NCBI GenBank assembly: GCA_033064195.1
Contig: JARBJD010000010.1
Coordinates: 496,001-560,000 of the forward strand
DNA length: 64,000 nucleotides
Origin: Blattamonas nauphoetae
Lineage: Eukaryota; Preaxostyla; Oxymonadida
Direction: 5' to 3'
Positions 20,981-31,759 of this stretch are shown here, piece by piece (positions within the stretch are counted from its first letter, which is position 1; each line of letters starts with the position of its first letter). A program made the position numbers and the translations under genes. The notes below the pieces were generated by a model that saw only the letters and a list, made by a program, of their open reading frames with translations, was not told the origin of the DNA and did not search any database.

Positions 20981-21175
20981 TCATGATCACCCCACCATAA
21001 ATAAAGAGAAGAAAACTTCCATTTTCCCTGGTCGACAACAGGATTTTGGAGGAGATTTTTGACTTTTGTTAACGTCTTTCGGAGAATGCGACTTTTCCAG
21101 GACGTTTGTCGAGTTCTTGCTCGGGATCACGCCAAAATGGTTTGATCAAATCCTTGATCCACTCAAACGTAGTAC

Positions 21176-22490
21176 ATGAGTGAAGAAGCACCCCCACTCA
21201 AAAGTACACCTGCTATTTTTGCTGCTGATGATCCGATTGATATCGCAAGTGAGGTCATTCCAATACAGGACTTCCTCAAAACTCACACCGCTTCAGACCT
21301 CGTCCCAGAAAGTGGAAAAGTCGTTGTCCTCGAAATTCAATTAACAATTTGGGATGCTTTCCAAGGTCTCCAGGAGAATGGTCTGGAATCCATTACCATC
21401 GTCAATTCTCTCCTCTCTCCATTTTGACAGGAATTACCTCTGCTCCCTTGTGGGATAACCGTCGCTTAGAATATGCAGGAATCTTGACTGTGAGTGACTA
21501 TGTTGATATTGTTTTACACCTTAGCGAACTCAAAGATGAATCGACGTTTTTGGAGCAAATGCAGAACATGACCCTCTTCGAATGGAGACAGCTCAAACAG
21601 AAACAAAGAAAAGAATACAAACAGTCATGTGAAACACAACCTCTAGAATCTGGTCAAACTCCTCCTTCAGTCCCCACTGAAATCCAACTCTGTTTCCTCT
21701 TCTCCTTTTTCAACTGTTTTCTTCCTTGAACCAGCCCGTCCTGCTTTTATCGTCGGCCATGTCGACGCGTCTTTATTTGACACTTCTCGCCTACTTCTTC
21801 TTTATCAAATCCACCGTTGCCCGATCTACAGCCCAGAATATAATACAGTCCTCCACATCGCTACTCAGGCCAGAATTTTGCGATATTTCGTGACACATGT
21901 ATCTTTGTCTCTCTCTTTCACCATCTCAGTGGAAATTCCCCTATCTTCCCAAACTTCTCGCACGAACAATTGCTGACCTGAATATCGGAACTTCACGGGC
22001 AAATCTTCAATTCCTTCGGCAATCCTCTTTAATTCTGGATGGTTTGCGAACTCTAAGCTTGAAACATGTTTCGGCTCTGCCAATTCTGGATGACGATGGT
22101 CTGTGTTCACACTTCATTCATTCTGCAGATAATGTGGTTGGAGTATTTTCGATGAGCGACGTGAAGTATCTTGACCTGGAGAATCTCCGTGCTGAGCTAT
22201 CGATGACATGCGCAGAATTTCTTCAAGTAAAGAAGACGAGAGTTCAGATCGGAAGTGGAATCGAACCCTCGGCAAGCAGCTCATCCAAACCGGAAATTAT
22301 TACTTGTACGAAACACGACACATTGGTTTCAGTGATTGGGAGATTGGCTAGGTATAACATCCACAGAATCATCGTTCTCAATGAGCAGAATCATATTGAA
22401 GGTTTCAGCATTCTATTTGGAATTATTTTCTCTTGTCTTGCAGGACTCATCTCAGTTAACGACATTCTCCGACTTTTTGTCATGGGATAG
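21176..22490 (+). CDS. AMPK gamma / SNF4-like CBS-domain protein
   Basis: Regulatory gamma subunit of an AMP-activated/SNF1 kinase, with four CBS repeats that sense adenine nucleotides. Spliced exons give VVVLEIQLTIWDAFQGLQEN, ITSAPLWDNRRLEYAGILT and SDYVDIVLHL (CBS1). CBS2 has VDASLFDTSRLLLLYQIHR with CPIYSPEYNTVLHIATQARIL. CBS3 has SLKHVSALPILDDD then VVGVFSMSDVKYL. CBS4 has LVSVIGRLARYNIHRIIVLN and ends in LISVNDILRLFVMG. The 'HRxP/SAPLWD' phrases are diagnostic for the gamma family. One intron at 22099-22128 is only 30 nt. The gene diverges from the RBR-PARP gene with about 195 bp between starts. Alpha and beta subunits are not in the window. Confidence 0.9.
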
Positions 22491-22688
22491 ACATCGAGGG
22501 CATCACTCTGATTTGTGTCTTCGTTTTTCATTTCGTTCTTGATTGGTTTAATTGATTCTTCGTTAAAAGTCCATTTCATCTCGTTGCATGATTCAATTTT
22601 GTTTCTGATATGACTTTTCGTTCTCCACGTCGTTTCCCGTTTTGATCGGACCAATCCTGGTATATTGCCTCGAATTCAACACACAACG

Positions 22689-23328
22689 ATGAAGAATATT
22701 TTGATCCTTTATTTCTCGTCTTCGGGATACACTCAAACTGTTTCTTTTTCTTCACCTTTGCATCTCCTCAGCTTGCTGAACAAATAAAAATTAAATTGGA
22801 GACTCAACTCAAGGTTTGTCACATATTGTCCCTCCGGAAAAATTCAGGATCGTGTATCTGTTACAATTGAAAGATTACAAACGTCTGCAGATAATCTTCC
22901 TGGCGGGAATCTGAGCATGGATGACTACAAAAAGCTTGATGACAACACTAAGCTTCTCAAGCAGCCTACTTCGAACATCGCAGACTTTGATTGTGTATGC
23001 ATTGGTGCTCCTGTGTGGTACTACACATTCCCAAGGTTCTTGAATGTATCTTCACCTCTTTCTCGTCATCGTCTCTGAAGCCTTTTCTGAACTCACTCGA
23101 TGGGAAAAACTATCCAGGTGAAATTTTCATGTTCACTACTGGTTTGTCTTTCCTTCTTTTCATCCTTTTCAAGCACATAGTGCATTTGGTAGTGTTGAGG
23201 AAGACTTTGCAAAGAATGTCTCACGCAAACAAGTCGCAACTTTGAAGTCAACTTCGTCTGATCGACAAAGAAAGCAACAAGTTGCTGGATTCGTGGGGAA
23301 GATTGACAGTTACCTGTCATCTCATTAA
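22689..23328 (+). CDS. Flavodoxin-like FMN-binding protein
   Basis: A small flavodoxin-fold protein of about 160 residues with four short introns. It starts MKNILILYFSSSGYTQT, the phosphate-binding loop that holds FMN. It continues LAEQIKIKLETQLK and FDCVCIGAPVWYYTFPR (second flavin loop). The next segment is FLNPFLNSLDGKNYPGEIFM, followed by TTAHSAFGSVEEDFAKN, and it ends GKIDSYLSSH. It resembles flavodoxin/NAD(P)H-quinone reductase-type proteins involved in low-potential electron transfer or quinone reduction. The exact subfamily is not clear. The 34- and 35-nt introns were placed by frame and GT-AG rule. It follows the AMPK-gamma gene on the same strand after about 200 bp. Confidence 0.75.
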
Positions 23329-23507
23329 ACCAACAATCCGTCCACATTATCCATTGTGTTTATCCAGAGAGTTTTCAATGACTTCTTTTCTTTCTGACAT
23401 TTCTCTGGAAGAGTATCTCCTCACATTTCTTTCAAATTATCGTATTTATTAGCTCGTCCAGTGTCTATTCACTGATGCGGAAGTGAGTCCCTTTTTTATT
23501 TCTCCTA

Positions 23508-25457
23508 CAGGGTGAGTCAAAAGTTACCTGTTCTGAGGGCTGATCAAAGTCAGTTTTGAAAAAAGTGAGAAAAGAGAGTCTCAAGACGTGAAATGTTAAG
23601 AGAGTGATCATTACATCTCAATGGAATTCTCGTTCGTCTATTGTCAGAATTGGGGGTTGGCGAATGTTTTGCCATCATTCGCATACTGTACTGTCCTCGA
23701 TAAGAAAGAAATCAGTGAATGAGGTGGTGAGTAAACAATATAGTGACAATGATCTTAATTTGTTGGTTGTTTTCGAAATGATGGCAAGAAAACACAATTG
23801 TGGGGAGAAGGTTATAGTCCCTCAAAAATGGGGGGTTTTTAAAAAAATGGGGGTAGAACCGAGATTGACCCATTTGAAAAAATGATTAAACCGTTGAATG
23901 AGAAAAGCGAAATGATAAACAAAAAAAGTGTCCTATTAATCCTCTTCGTCACTTGAGTCATCTCCACCATCCTCATTTTCATCAAGAGGAATCTCTGGGT
24001 TGGGAGGGGCGTTGAACCTTCTCATTAGATCAGGATCCGTTATGAACCAGAGTCCTTCTCTTGTGTTGTCTCGTCGTGTTGGAGGAGGATTAAGATTTCT
24101 GGGCAGTTCTGCTTCAGTTATTTTTGATGCCACTGGTTGCATCGTGGGTGGATGAAGGCCTGTGTCCCTGAAGGAGGCCTTGATCACTTTAGGGTTAAGA
24201 CCATCCGCGAGGGACTGATCGAGGGCCTCAATGAAGGCAGTCCTTTTTTGAGAGGCATCTGCTAGTGCGTGGGGTCGGATCGAGCTGAGTAGACCACGTT
24301 TTATGTTCGCTGTCACGTATTGATCCACGGGCTGCAACATGTGCGTGGTATGGGAGGGAAGGATGACGATGTCTATACTATTTAATTGACAGAGCAGTTG
24401 CACTGAGGCCACATAATGGGAGCGAAGGCCATCCATGATGAGGAGGATCCTAGAGTTTTGTTGGTTGATGTTTTGTCTTCGTTGAAGCATATAGGGAAGG
24501 ATATAGAGTTGGAAAATTGTCGGAAATAGGGTGTTTGTCATCCTGGTTTGCGGATTAGCAAGTATTGTGAGGTTTGATCCACGGAATGGTGCATATTCGT
24601 CCGGGAGTTGTTGGAAAGGGACCAAAAGCACTGTCGGAAGAAATTTGCCATCTGCTGCGATGGTGAGGATAAATGTCGTTTTGCTCGGAAGAGGGATTTG
24701 GGGGACGATGGGCCGAGGATCCCCTGGGGCGACCGCAACCAACACATTATGATTTGGGGCGGAGTTCGCAAAAGATTCGTCTAAATTGAAAATCAGTGAA
24801 GCGGTATACGGGTATAATTGTCGTAATCTAAGGTAATGGTTGAACCATGGTGTGATAATTTGGGCGGATGTTTGCCGAAAACGTTCATGAGGGAATTGTT
24901 CACTCTGTTTGAGTGAGATTTCAGGTCTTCGGTTGGCAAAGGAATAGCCGAAGGTTGCGGAGAGTTGGGGGTGGGGGACTGTAAGTGGACGTTGACGGAT
25001 TTGGTCCTGACACTATATCGAAAAATGAGTGAGAAAAACGAGAACATACTAACGATCTGATCGAATTAGCTGAGTGAAAAATCCGTTGACCTCGATCGTG
25101 CAAAAGTTCTTGAACTACAGCTTGTTGTTCGCCCTCCGAGAGTTTCGGAGGGCGCCCAACTACCCCGCATGGTTTGTTGCTTTTTACGTTCTTGATGGCT
25201 CTCTCCATAACGTGCTTTTTAATGTTTCCCACTCGGCCAGCCCGAGCGAAGGGAATGCTATGCGCGAGTGCTAGGCGCACAAACCGCTCCCCACGATGGG
25301 GGATGCGTCTGTACTCCTCCGTCCCAGCAAGACGGAGGATTTCGGCATCTGAAAGGGGACTAACCTTGGGCATAATAATCATGGGGCAGCGGGGGATTTA
25401 CCCCCCATTTTTTAAACACCCCCATTTGATCAAGGACTATACATTTGGCTCACCCTG
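23508..25457 (-). mobile_element. pogo/Tigger-like DNA transposon, apparently intact gene
   Basis: The element is 1.95 kb with TA duplications at 23506-23507 and 25458-25459 and ends beginning CAGGGTGAG(T/C)CAAA. A second, longer inverted block lies inside: about 23813-23860 ('atagtccctcaaaaatgggg') against about 25390-25443. On the right this block abuts the terminus. On the left about 285 bp separate it from the terminal repeat. One reverse-strand transposase gene fills the centre. It is an ordinary cut-and-paste element. Confidence 0.85.
23936..25382 (-). CDS. pogo-type (DDE_1) transposase, spliced and open
   Basis: The ATG at 25382 opens a DNA-binding N-terminal half (GVVGRPPKLSEGEQQAVVQE). 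A 35-nt intron runs from about 25056 down to 25022, with GTATGTTC donor and GATATAG acceptor. The second exon reads without a stop through LSATFGYSFANRRPEISLKQ and the catalytic core. The core holds LIFNLDESF (first Asp), ILLIMDGLRSHYV (second Asp) and PSHTTHMLQPVDQYV (third Asp). It ends in an acidic tail (DENEDGGDDSSDEED). Total length is about 455 residues, normal for pogo/jerky-type transposases. All three acidic residues are present, so it could encode an active enzyme that cuts the element at TA sites. Activity is inferred only. Confidence 0.85.
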
Positions 25458-25459
25458 TA

Positions 25460-26481
25460 CTCAATGGGAATTATTCGAAAGGCCTATAATGCACTCTGGA
25501 TCCTCTCAAAGATGCTTGTTGATTGTTTTATTTGGGTGACAGTCATACCATGTTTATCGTGGCGCAGCTACTATCAGGGGTTTTGGAACCGGAGGCCAGC
25601 CTTAAATAAATAAATATGGAAAACGAGATATCTCATTTTGAAATGGAACGAAACAAAAAACCGTAAAAATGAAGAGAAAATAGTGATTACTCAATTGTCT
25701 AGTTTTGGGGTCCGTTTTAGATTCCAGTGCAAATGTCACCCAGATTGCTGTAGATTGTATTCACATTGGACTATTCGCAAAATGTGGCGATTTCTCATCA
25801 AACTTTGGAGATTTTCTGCCGATAATGTGCTTTGATATAGAATTATTGCCAGTTTTTTTCAAAGTGCAGACAGATGTAATAGGTCCTATTTTGACGGAAG
25901 ATATAGAATCAAGAACGAGTATATGTTTCAAAATGGGATATTTGGAGATCGTGTTCTTTTCCATGACGAGATCCGACCATCTGATTCAGATGACGACATT
26001 CCGGGATGGCTATCGATGATAATCCAAGTAAAAATCCAAATTTCTGTTTTAATATCTTCCAGAAAACTTCAGTTCGGCTGACAAAGTCGAATATCACTTC
26101 CGTGTCCCTGATCAACTAACACTCGTTCGAGAGTGTTGTTCGCCGAGGATTTCATTGACAACGGGGAGAGTTGATGGAAATGGAGGAAAAACAATGGTAG
26201 AGGTGGAGAATTGAATATTGAATCTGATAGTTGTTTTTCCAGTTCACACTTTTAAAAATGAAGAAAATGAGCAAAAATGATCAGCTCCGCATTTGCTCAA
26301 TAAGAGGTTTTCAACCTTCTCTGTGATTTAGTCGCCATTTCTTCGAAGTAGAATTTGGTATTTTTTTTATTTTCAAAAAAGAATCACCCAGAGCGTCAGA
26401 GTGGCGAAAAGTGAACTTCCTCTGCCTCCGAGATCACTGTTTTACCCATAAAATCCTCCGGTTCCAAAACCCCTGGCTACT
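25460..26481 (+). other. Coding-like fragments, unassigned
   Basis: A forward stretch at about 25830-26030 includes FGDRVLFHDEIRPSDSDDDI then PGWLSMII. It is followed near 26060 by an acceptor and ADKVEYHFRVPDQLTLVREC. The SDSDDDIPxWL phrase vaguely recalls the VEFS box of SUZ12-type Polycomb proteins, but too little is present to assign it. The rest of the interval shows nothing. These may be relics of a gene or an unresolved small gene. Confidence 0.25.
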
Positions 26482-27603
26482 ATGCCGGGTTTGTGTACAG
26501 TCGTGTGAATGGTGTGTTGATAACTTCATCCCTTCATTCATGAACGTCTTTCTATTGCTTATTTTCAGTATTTGGTATCCGAGTCGGCATTACAGGTCGA
26601 CACAAGGACAAACTGAAGAACTTTCAAGGACTTGGTCTGTTCTTTGGCTACTCTCATCACTCAAATCCAAAATAGTTCTGCCTTCCCATAAAGGGTGGGC
26701 TGATTTCTTTGTGACATCACAACTGGATTTTTCTGCCCCACTAGCCCGGTATTTCTGTATTTAAACATAAATCACTCCATCATACTCTTCCCATCTCGTA
26801 ATTCACCACCATTCAGGCTTTCCACTGGACTTATCCTTCCAGCTATCTTTCCCGCCGCCAAACATGGTGATAGTGTCCTCCTTGTTCACAGAGTCTGCCG
26901 CCAATTTCAGTGAACGATTCTCACATCATAGCGTCGCGGTACAGGTATTAAAGCTACAAAGGAGCAAATTGAAGAGAAAAACAATAGATTGGCAGATCAA
27001 TTTGATGATTTTGTCCGAAACCGGTCAGCCAAACTTGCTTCATCAAATCTCCAGAAATCCTCGTCTTCTGATCTACCCTGAAGGGAGTCGGTACAGCGAG
27101 CGAGGAATTCTTCCATTCCGTTCAGGGTTATTCCGCATTGCTTTCAAGAAAAACCTTAAAGTCTTCACAACTTCTTCTTCACTCCCACCCACCACTCTCT
27201 GTTCATTTCCAGCTTCTTGTGTGTCCATGTGAAGGAAGTCAATATATTGTGAGGGAAAAGGAGCTCTTCATTCATCCAGCTAACGTCAAAATCCCATCTT
27301 CAAGAATCACCCCAGACATCACTTCTGTCGGCCCAGTGAAGGAAGGAGACCCTTGCAGGTTCATATTCCCTCTTTCCATGTTCATTCTTTCCTTGTTGCT
27401 CTTGCCACCGCAGGGGATACATTCTGTTCAACATCTGTGACGTCATCGATCCATCAGACTTCCCGTCGTTTGAGGAATTCAAGGCAGAGGCTGAACGAAG
27501 TTTCACTGCAGGATACAATGATGTCTGTGCCCATTTTGATAAACTCGTCGAGGGATCAACCGTGTTGGATGAAGAGAGAAACTCCATCACATGGACGAAT
27601 TGA
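26482..27603 (+). CDS. AGPAT/PlsC-type acyltransferase
   Basis: Acyl-CoA-dependent glycerophospholipid acyltransferase, expected at the ER membrane. Six or more short introns were inferred. Spliced reading: VFGIRVGITGRHKDKLKNFQ; then LVLPSHKGWADFFVTSQLDF with the HX4D active-site motif (HKGWAD). Next come LSTGLILPAIFPAAKHG and an exon EQIEEKNNRLADQFDDFVRN. This joins NPRLLIYPEGSRYSERG, which carries the substrate-binding PEG motif. It continues ILPFRSGLFRIAFKKN, then LLVCPCEGSQYIVREKELF, and ends ERNSITWTN. Motifs and order match LCLAT1/AGPAT-like enzymes. The start is provisional: the ATG at 26482 is the first in frame after a stop, and a membrane-anchored N-terminal exon could lie upstream. 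Confidence 0.75.
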
Positions 27604-27753
27604 GTCCTCTTTCCACCAACAGGCTTATCTTGAGTATTTTAGGATTCTGTCACTTTTTTCCACCAAATTCTGTTTTACGAATACATTCAAATCACTCATG
27701 GACACCACCTTTATCTTTTCTTTAACCTTCGTGTCTAGTGTGGGGCTGATCAA

Positions 27754-28183
27754 ATGAGCATCCAAAGTAAAATCCTTCAATACTGTCTGGGAAAGCAAAC
27801 CTTCCTTCTTTCAACCGCTGCTACAGAGCTTAACATTTCTGAAGATGAATTTGAGTCAGAAATCACCAAGCTCATTCTTTCGCATGAAATTGATGCTCAC
27901 ATCGATGATATGGCAAAAACAGTCACAATTCACACAGATCCGTATGCAAATCATGCTTTTGGTGATGATATTTCCTTGATCCATCCTTTCTCGGCGGTTC
28001 ACTTCTGGCATTTTCATTCACGACCACCTCTCTCTACTACATGCTCTTTTTAGGAAACTTGTTGTCCCCGATGACAAAGACTTGACCATGGAACAATGGT
28101 CTTATCTGGGATCACAACTCAAACAATGGAAACAGGACATCAATTCAGTCGTCGTATATGGTGATTCTCACCCTTCGCACTGA
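27754..28183 (+). CDS. Small PCI-like winged-helix protein
   Basis: A predicted protein of about 110 residues: MSIQSKILQYCLGKQTFLLS, then TAATELNISEDEFESEITKL, ILSHEIDAHIDDMAKTVTI. A spliced C-terminal helix follows (KLVVPDDKDLTMEQWSYLGS). The middle resembles the winged-helix half of PCI domains found in proteasome-lid, signalosome and eIF3 subunits ('LSxIAxxLxISxxEVExxIxxLIxxGxIxAxID'). The helical-repeat half is missing. Only about 150 bp separate it from the preceding gene, so extra upstream exons would have to be small. It could be a lone winged-helix protein or the end of a compact PCI subunit. Confidence 0.45.
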
Positions 28184-28478
28184 TCCCTGTCTTTCTTCTT
28201 CGTCTTTTGCAACACTTCATGAAATGATTTGAATTATATTGTTGAGTGATTCATTTTCGAACTCTGATTCATTCAGAATTCGTCTTGTCATCACATCGAA
28301 ACAATTCTTCACAAAGCTGAAAGTTATCTTATCTTTCCGACAAATGAGATTTAATCGCATCAAGAATAACCTTTATGGCGTTTGAAACTCTTTTGGTTCT
28401 TGTGTGTTTCCGAGTTTTTTTCTGACGGTCAGATCATGATTCAACCTCGTTAACGGTATAAACACGTCAGTATCGAGA

Positions 28479-31443
28479 TGAATCCAAATGTGTCATTCAC
28501 AGACATACTTCTTAGGACACTTGACATGAGTATCTTCCTCTTTCATCCCAATACCTCTCATTGCAGATCATGTCGCAGAAGCGAACGCACAGCTTGACCA
28601 AATCGAAGCGACCGGTTTTGTATGTTGTATTTGTTGAAGTTTATTGATTTATGTTTGTGAAAAGTAGCCAGTTTACATGAAACTGCTGTTTGACGAGTTC
28701 CAAGATCCTTCGAAGACTGAAAACTCGCGAAATATTGCACTTGTTCTCCTCACACGATGTTTAACCTCACCCGTTTGCTATTTTCTGCATTTTTCATCCA
28801 AGTGATTTTTGTTCAGTCACCATCAAGAAGGAAACAGCAAGCTCAACGATGGCTAGAGACCTTCAATGAAGATGCGAGGAATGTTATGAAGGGAGCAGTA
28901 TGATATTTTGGATATTTCCAGCCTGATTTTGTTCTTTGCAGTTGATCAACACACTTCAAACAGCGTCTCGAGGAATCGCTCGTTCTGCCGCTCGTGTTGC
29001 CTCTCTAATCGCTGTGATAGAGATTCCATGTGGACAGTGGAACGATTTCTTCCCGATTATGGAGCAGAATCTGGGACAGCAGACAAATCTAAATGCGTAT
29101 CATGCGTTCTTGACGTGTCTTGGATACACATGCCAAGATTTGGACAAATCGATGCAAATTGAGGATCCATCAGTCATTCTTCGGTCTGTATGTCCTTTTA
29201 TTGATCCGGAACGTGGACTTGAACTGAATGAAGTTGCAATCAATGCATTAAACAATTCGATTGAATTTTGTCGAGCAGACTTCGCTCTGGAGAAAGATAG
29301 AGGTTTCCTAATAGGTGTCATGATCAACTCATGCGATTCAAAGTCAACTTTTGTACGTTCACAAGCATATCAATGCCTAACCAAGACATTTGGCCTCTTC
29401 TATCCTCTGCTCGACACAAACAACTTCACCCTACTTTTCAACATGATTATGACCCATCTTCCACATGAAACCGATGAATTAATTACATCAATTCTCGAAA
29501 TTCTCCATCAGCTTGCCGAAGTTGAGAATATTATCAAAACCACTAATTCTTACCCTCCCAAAACCCTCAGGTATTCCCTATCACTCCAACAGCTCTCTCA
29601 ATATCAATCAGGAAATGCTATGCTCCTAAACGCATGCAAGCAGATCTATATGCCCATCTTTCCTCTCCTCTGCCTCATCCTCCAAAGCAAGCCCGACGAC
29701 TATGATAATCCTGATTGGGACAAGTTCCATTCGGCGTCCCTTCTACTCAACAATCTTGTGCGTGTGATTGGAGACGAAGCAGCAGAATCTGTGATGAACT
29801 ACGTGAATGCCAACATCAACAGCACAACCGGCCCGCTCCGAGACGCTGCTCTTCAAGCACTTGGCTGCATCTTCAATGGGACAACACGTTCTCTCGTGTT
29901 TCAAGTCATTGATAGTCATTTCATGTCCATTTTGGGAGTCCTGAGATCTGACCCATCGAGCATCATTCGAGACACAGCCGCCCATCTCGTCAACAAGATC
30001 TCGACCGACCTTCCAGAAATTGTGGGGAAACACTTTTTAGCGTTTGTTGAGATTATTAAAGAAGGACTCCATCCAAACAACAGCCTGTTTATCCGCAGAC
30101 AGATGGGATCAACACTGCAGCACATCATGCGAGGGGGGAGTGCGGGTGCGATCCCGAGCACGTGGATTGTGGAGCACTTCTCGATTCTGTTTGAGCTGAT
30201 TCTGCAGAACATGCTGCAAGCCCCGAATCAGATGTTTCTGGACTCCATGCTCGACACAGCACACAGACTCATTGTCAGCATGCCCATCCAACAGTTCGAA
30301 TTGTTGGGGAAGACGATGACAAGTCTGATGCAGCTGATTGAGGGGAATGCAACACAGCTCGAACAGCACATCCTGATGGCCTTGCTCACAACAGTCACAT
30401 ACTTCCAACTAAACCTCCGCCAACAGTTCAACACAATTGCGCCGAAGTATTCGACCGTGCTGCTGACCATGTGCAACACGAGCGACACTGCCATCCTCGA
30501 AGAAGTGCTCAACTGCCTCCAACTCTCTGCAATCAACCTCGGGGCCATGTATTACACGAACTTCAGCAAATTCACGCCCTTCATCCATCACTGCCTCTCG
30601 ATGGACGTGAGGCCGATCCTCAAAATGGCCACTCTTCTTGTCCACGACATAGCGCTGGTCCAGTCGTTGTCTCTGATCGACACTCTGTTGGGATTTGTCG
30701 ATCCGGTCATGCGACTTCTCAACTTGGCAGACGGAGATGAGTTGGATCTGATCTCCGACGCTCTCCAAGCACTCACCAACCTCGCCAGTTCTCTCAAAGA
30801 CCGCTCCTTCCCGTTCCTCCAGTCCCTCCTGAACAACATCATCAAAGCGTGTCTTGTTCACGTGTCGGATGACATTCGGATGAATCTCAAGGTGAAGGAT
30901 GTGCTGGGAATTGAGGAAAAGCTGATCAATGTCCAGAAACTTCACCGAACCGCACTCGAATCTTTCATCATCCTCATCATGTCCTTCCAGCAAGAGAACT
31001 CCTCCCCGAACTGCTTCGGCCTGATGGTGCAGAACTCCGCAGACATCTGCCGAGCAGTGTGCGTCTGCATGATGGAAGGGATGAGCCCCATCATTTTCCC
31101 CAACGGACTGCACTTCGAGTCGATCGGACAGATCAATGTGATGGAGGTGGACTTCCTCAACCAGTACCCTCTCGCCATGTCTGGGATCAACTCGGTGGAG
31201 GACTTGGTTGCTTCGGAGATTCTGCCCGTCGAAACTGTCTCATGTGGCATCCTGGTTCTCAATAAACTTCTCTTCCTTTTGAAAGATCTCGACCCGTCCT
31301 GCGTCTTTTCTGGTGTGACACAGGAGTTTGTGATGCTGTGCGCCAACCTTCCACAGGATTCACTACTTGGTCAGAAGTTCATGAAGGAGATCAAAGCCCC
31401 TGGAATCGTGATTCAACGATTTTTCCAGGAAACTCGGCGGTAA
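28479..31443 (+). CDS. Importin beta (karyopherin beta-1) like
   Basis: Nuclear import receptor made of HEAT repeats. Four short introns near the 5' end join MNPNVSFTDILLRTLDM, HVAEANAQLDQIEAT, VYMKLLFDEFQDPSKTENSR and NIALVLLTRCLTSP. Then come RRKQQAQRWLETFNEDARN and LINTLQTASRGIARSAARVA. The remaining 2.5 kb is one long exon. The N-terminal 'SRNIALVLLTRCLTSP' and 'SAARVASLIAVIEIP' phrases, where the RanGTP-binding importin N domain sits, are close to KPNB1/Kap95. Total length of about 920 residues is close to the 860-880 usual for the family. It carries importin-alpha/cargo through the nuclear pore and releases it on RanGTP. The gene lies between the PCI-like gene and CFAP57 on the same strand. 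Confidence 0.9.
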
Positions 31444-31759
31444 TTACTCATCATTCGTTATTTTTTTGAGATTGACTCACTGTTTCAACATTTCACTAAC
31501 TGCAAGATTCTGAAGTTCGGTTCATCTATGAAATTCGTCAAACTTTTTCACACACATTTTTTTCACTGGGAATGAAACAGAGGTCAACGTATTGATACAA
31601 TTCTTTTATAATCGGAATGTTGAATTCATTTTTCTGTGATTGGGAACAGGATTTCGTCGACCGTTTCGAATGAACCACAACTTTATTTTGATCTAGGAGA
31701 GAATCTCGAACCGAGAGATACAGTTATTTTTTCGGTATCTTACTTGACACAGAGACAGA

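Noticed and set aside
25830-26030. SUZ12/VEFS-type Polycomb fragment
   Set aside because: Only one phrase (SDSDDDIPGWL) resembles the family. The aromatic and basic anchors of the VEFS box are missing, so no name was given.
30409-31113. 234-residue minus-strand ORF
   Set aside because: It is the antisense reading of the importin beta exon and resembles nothing.
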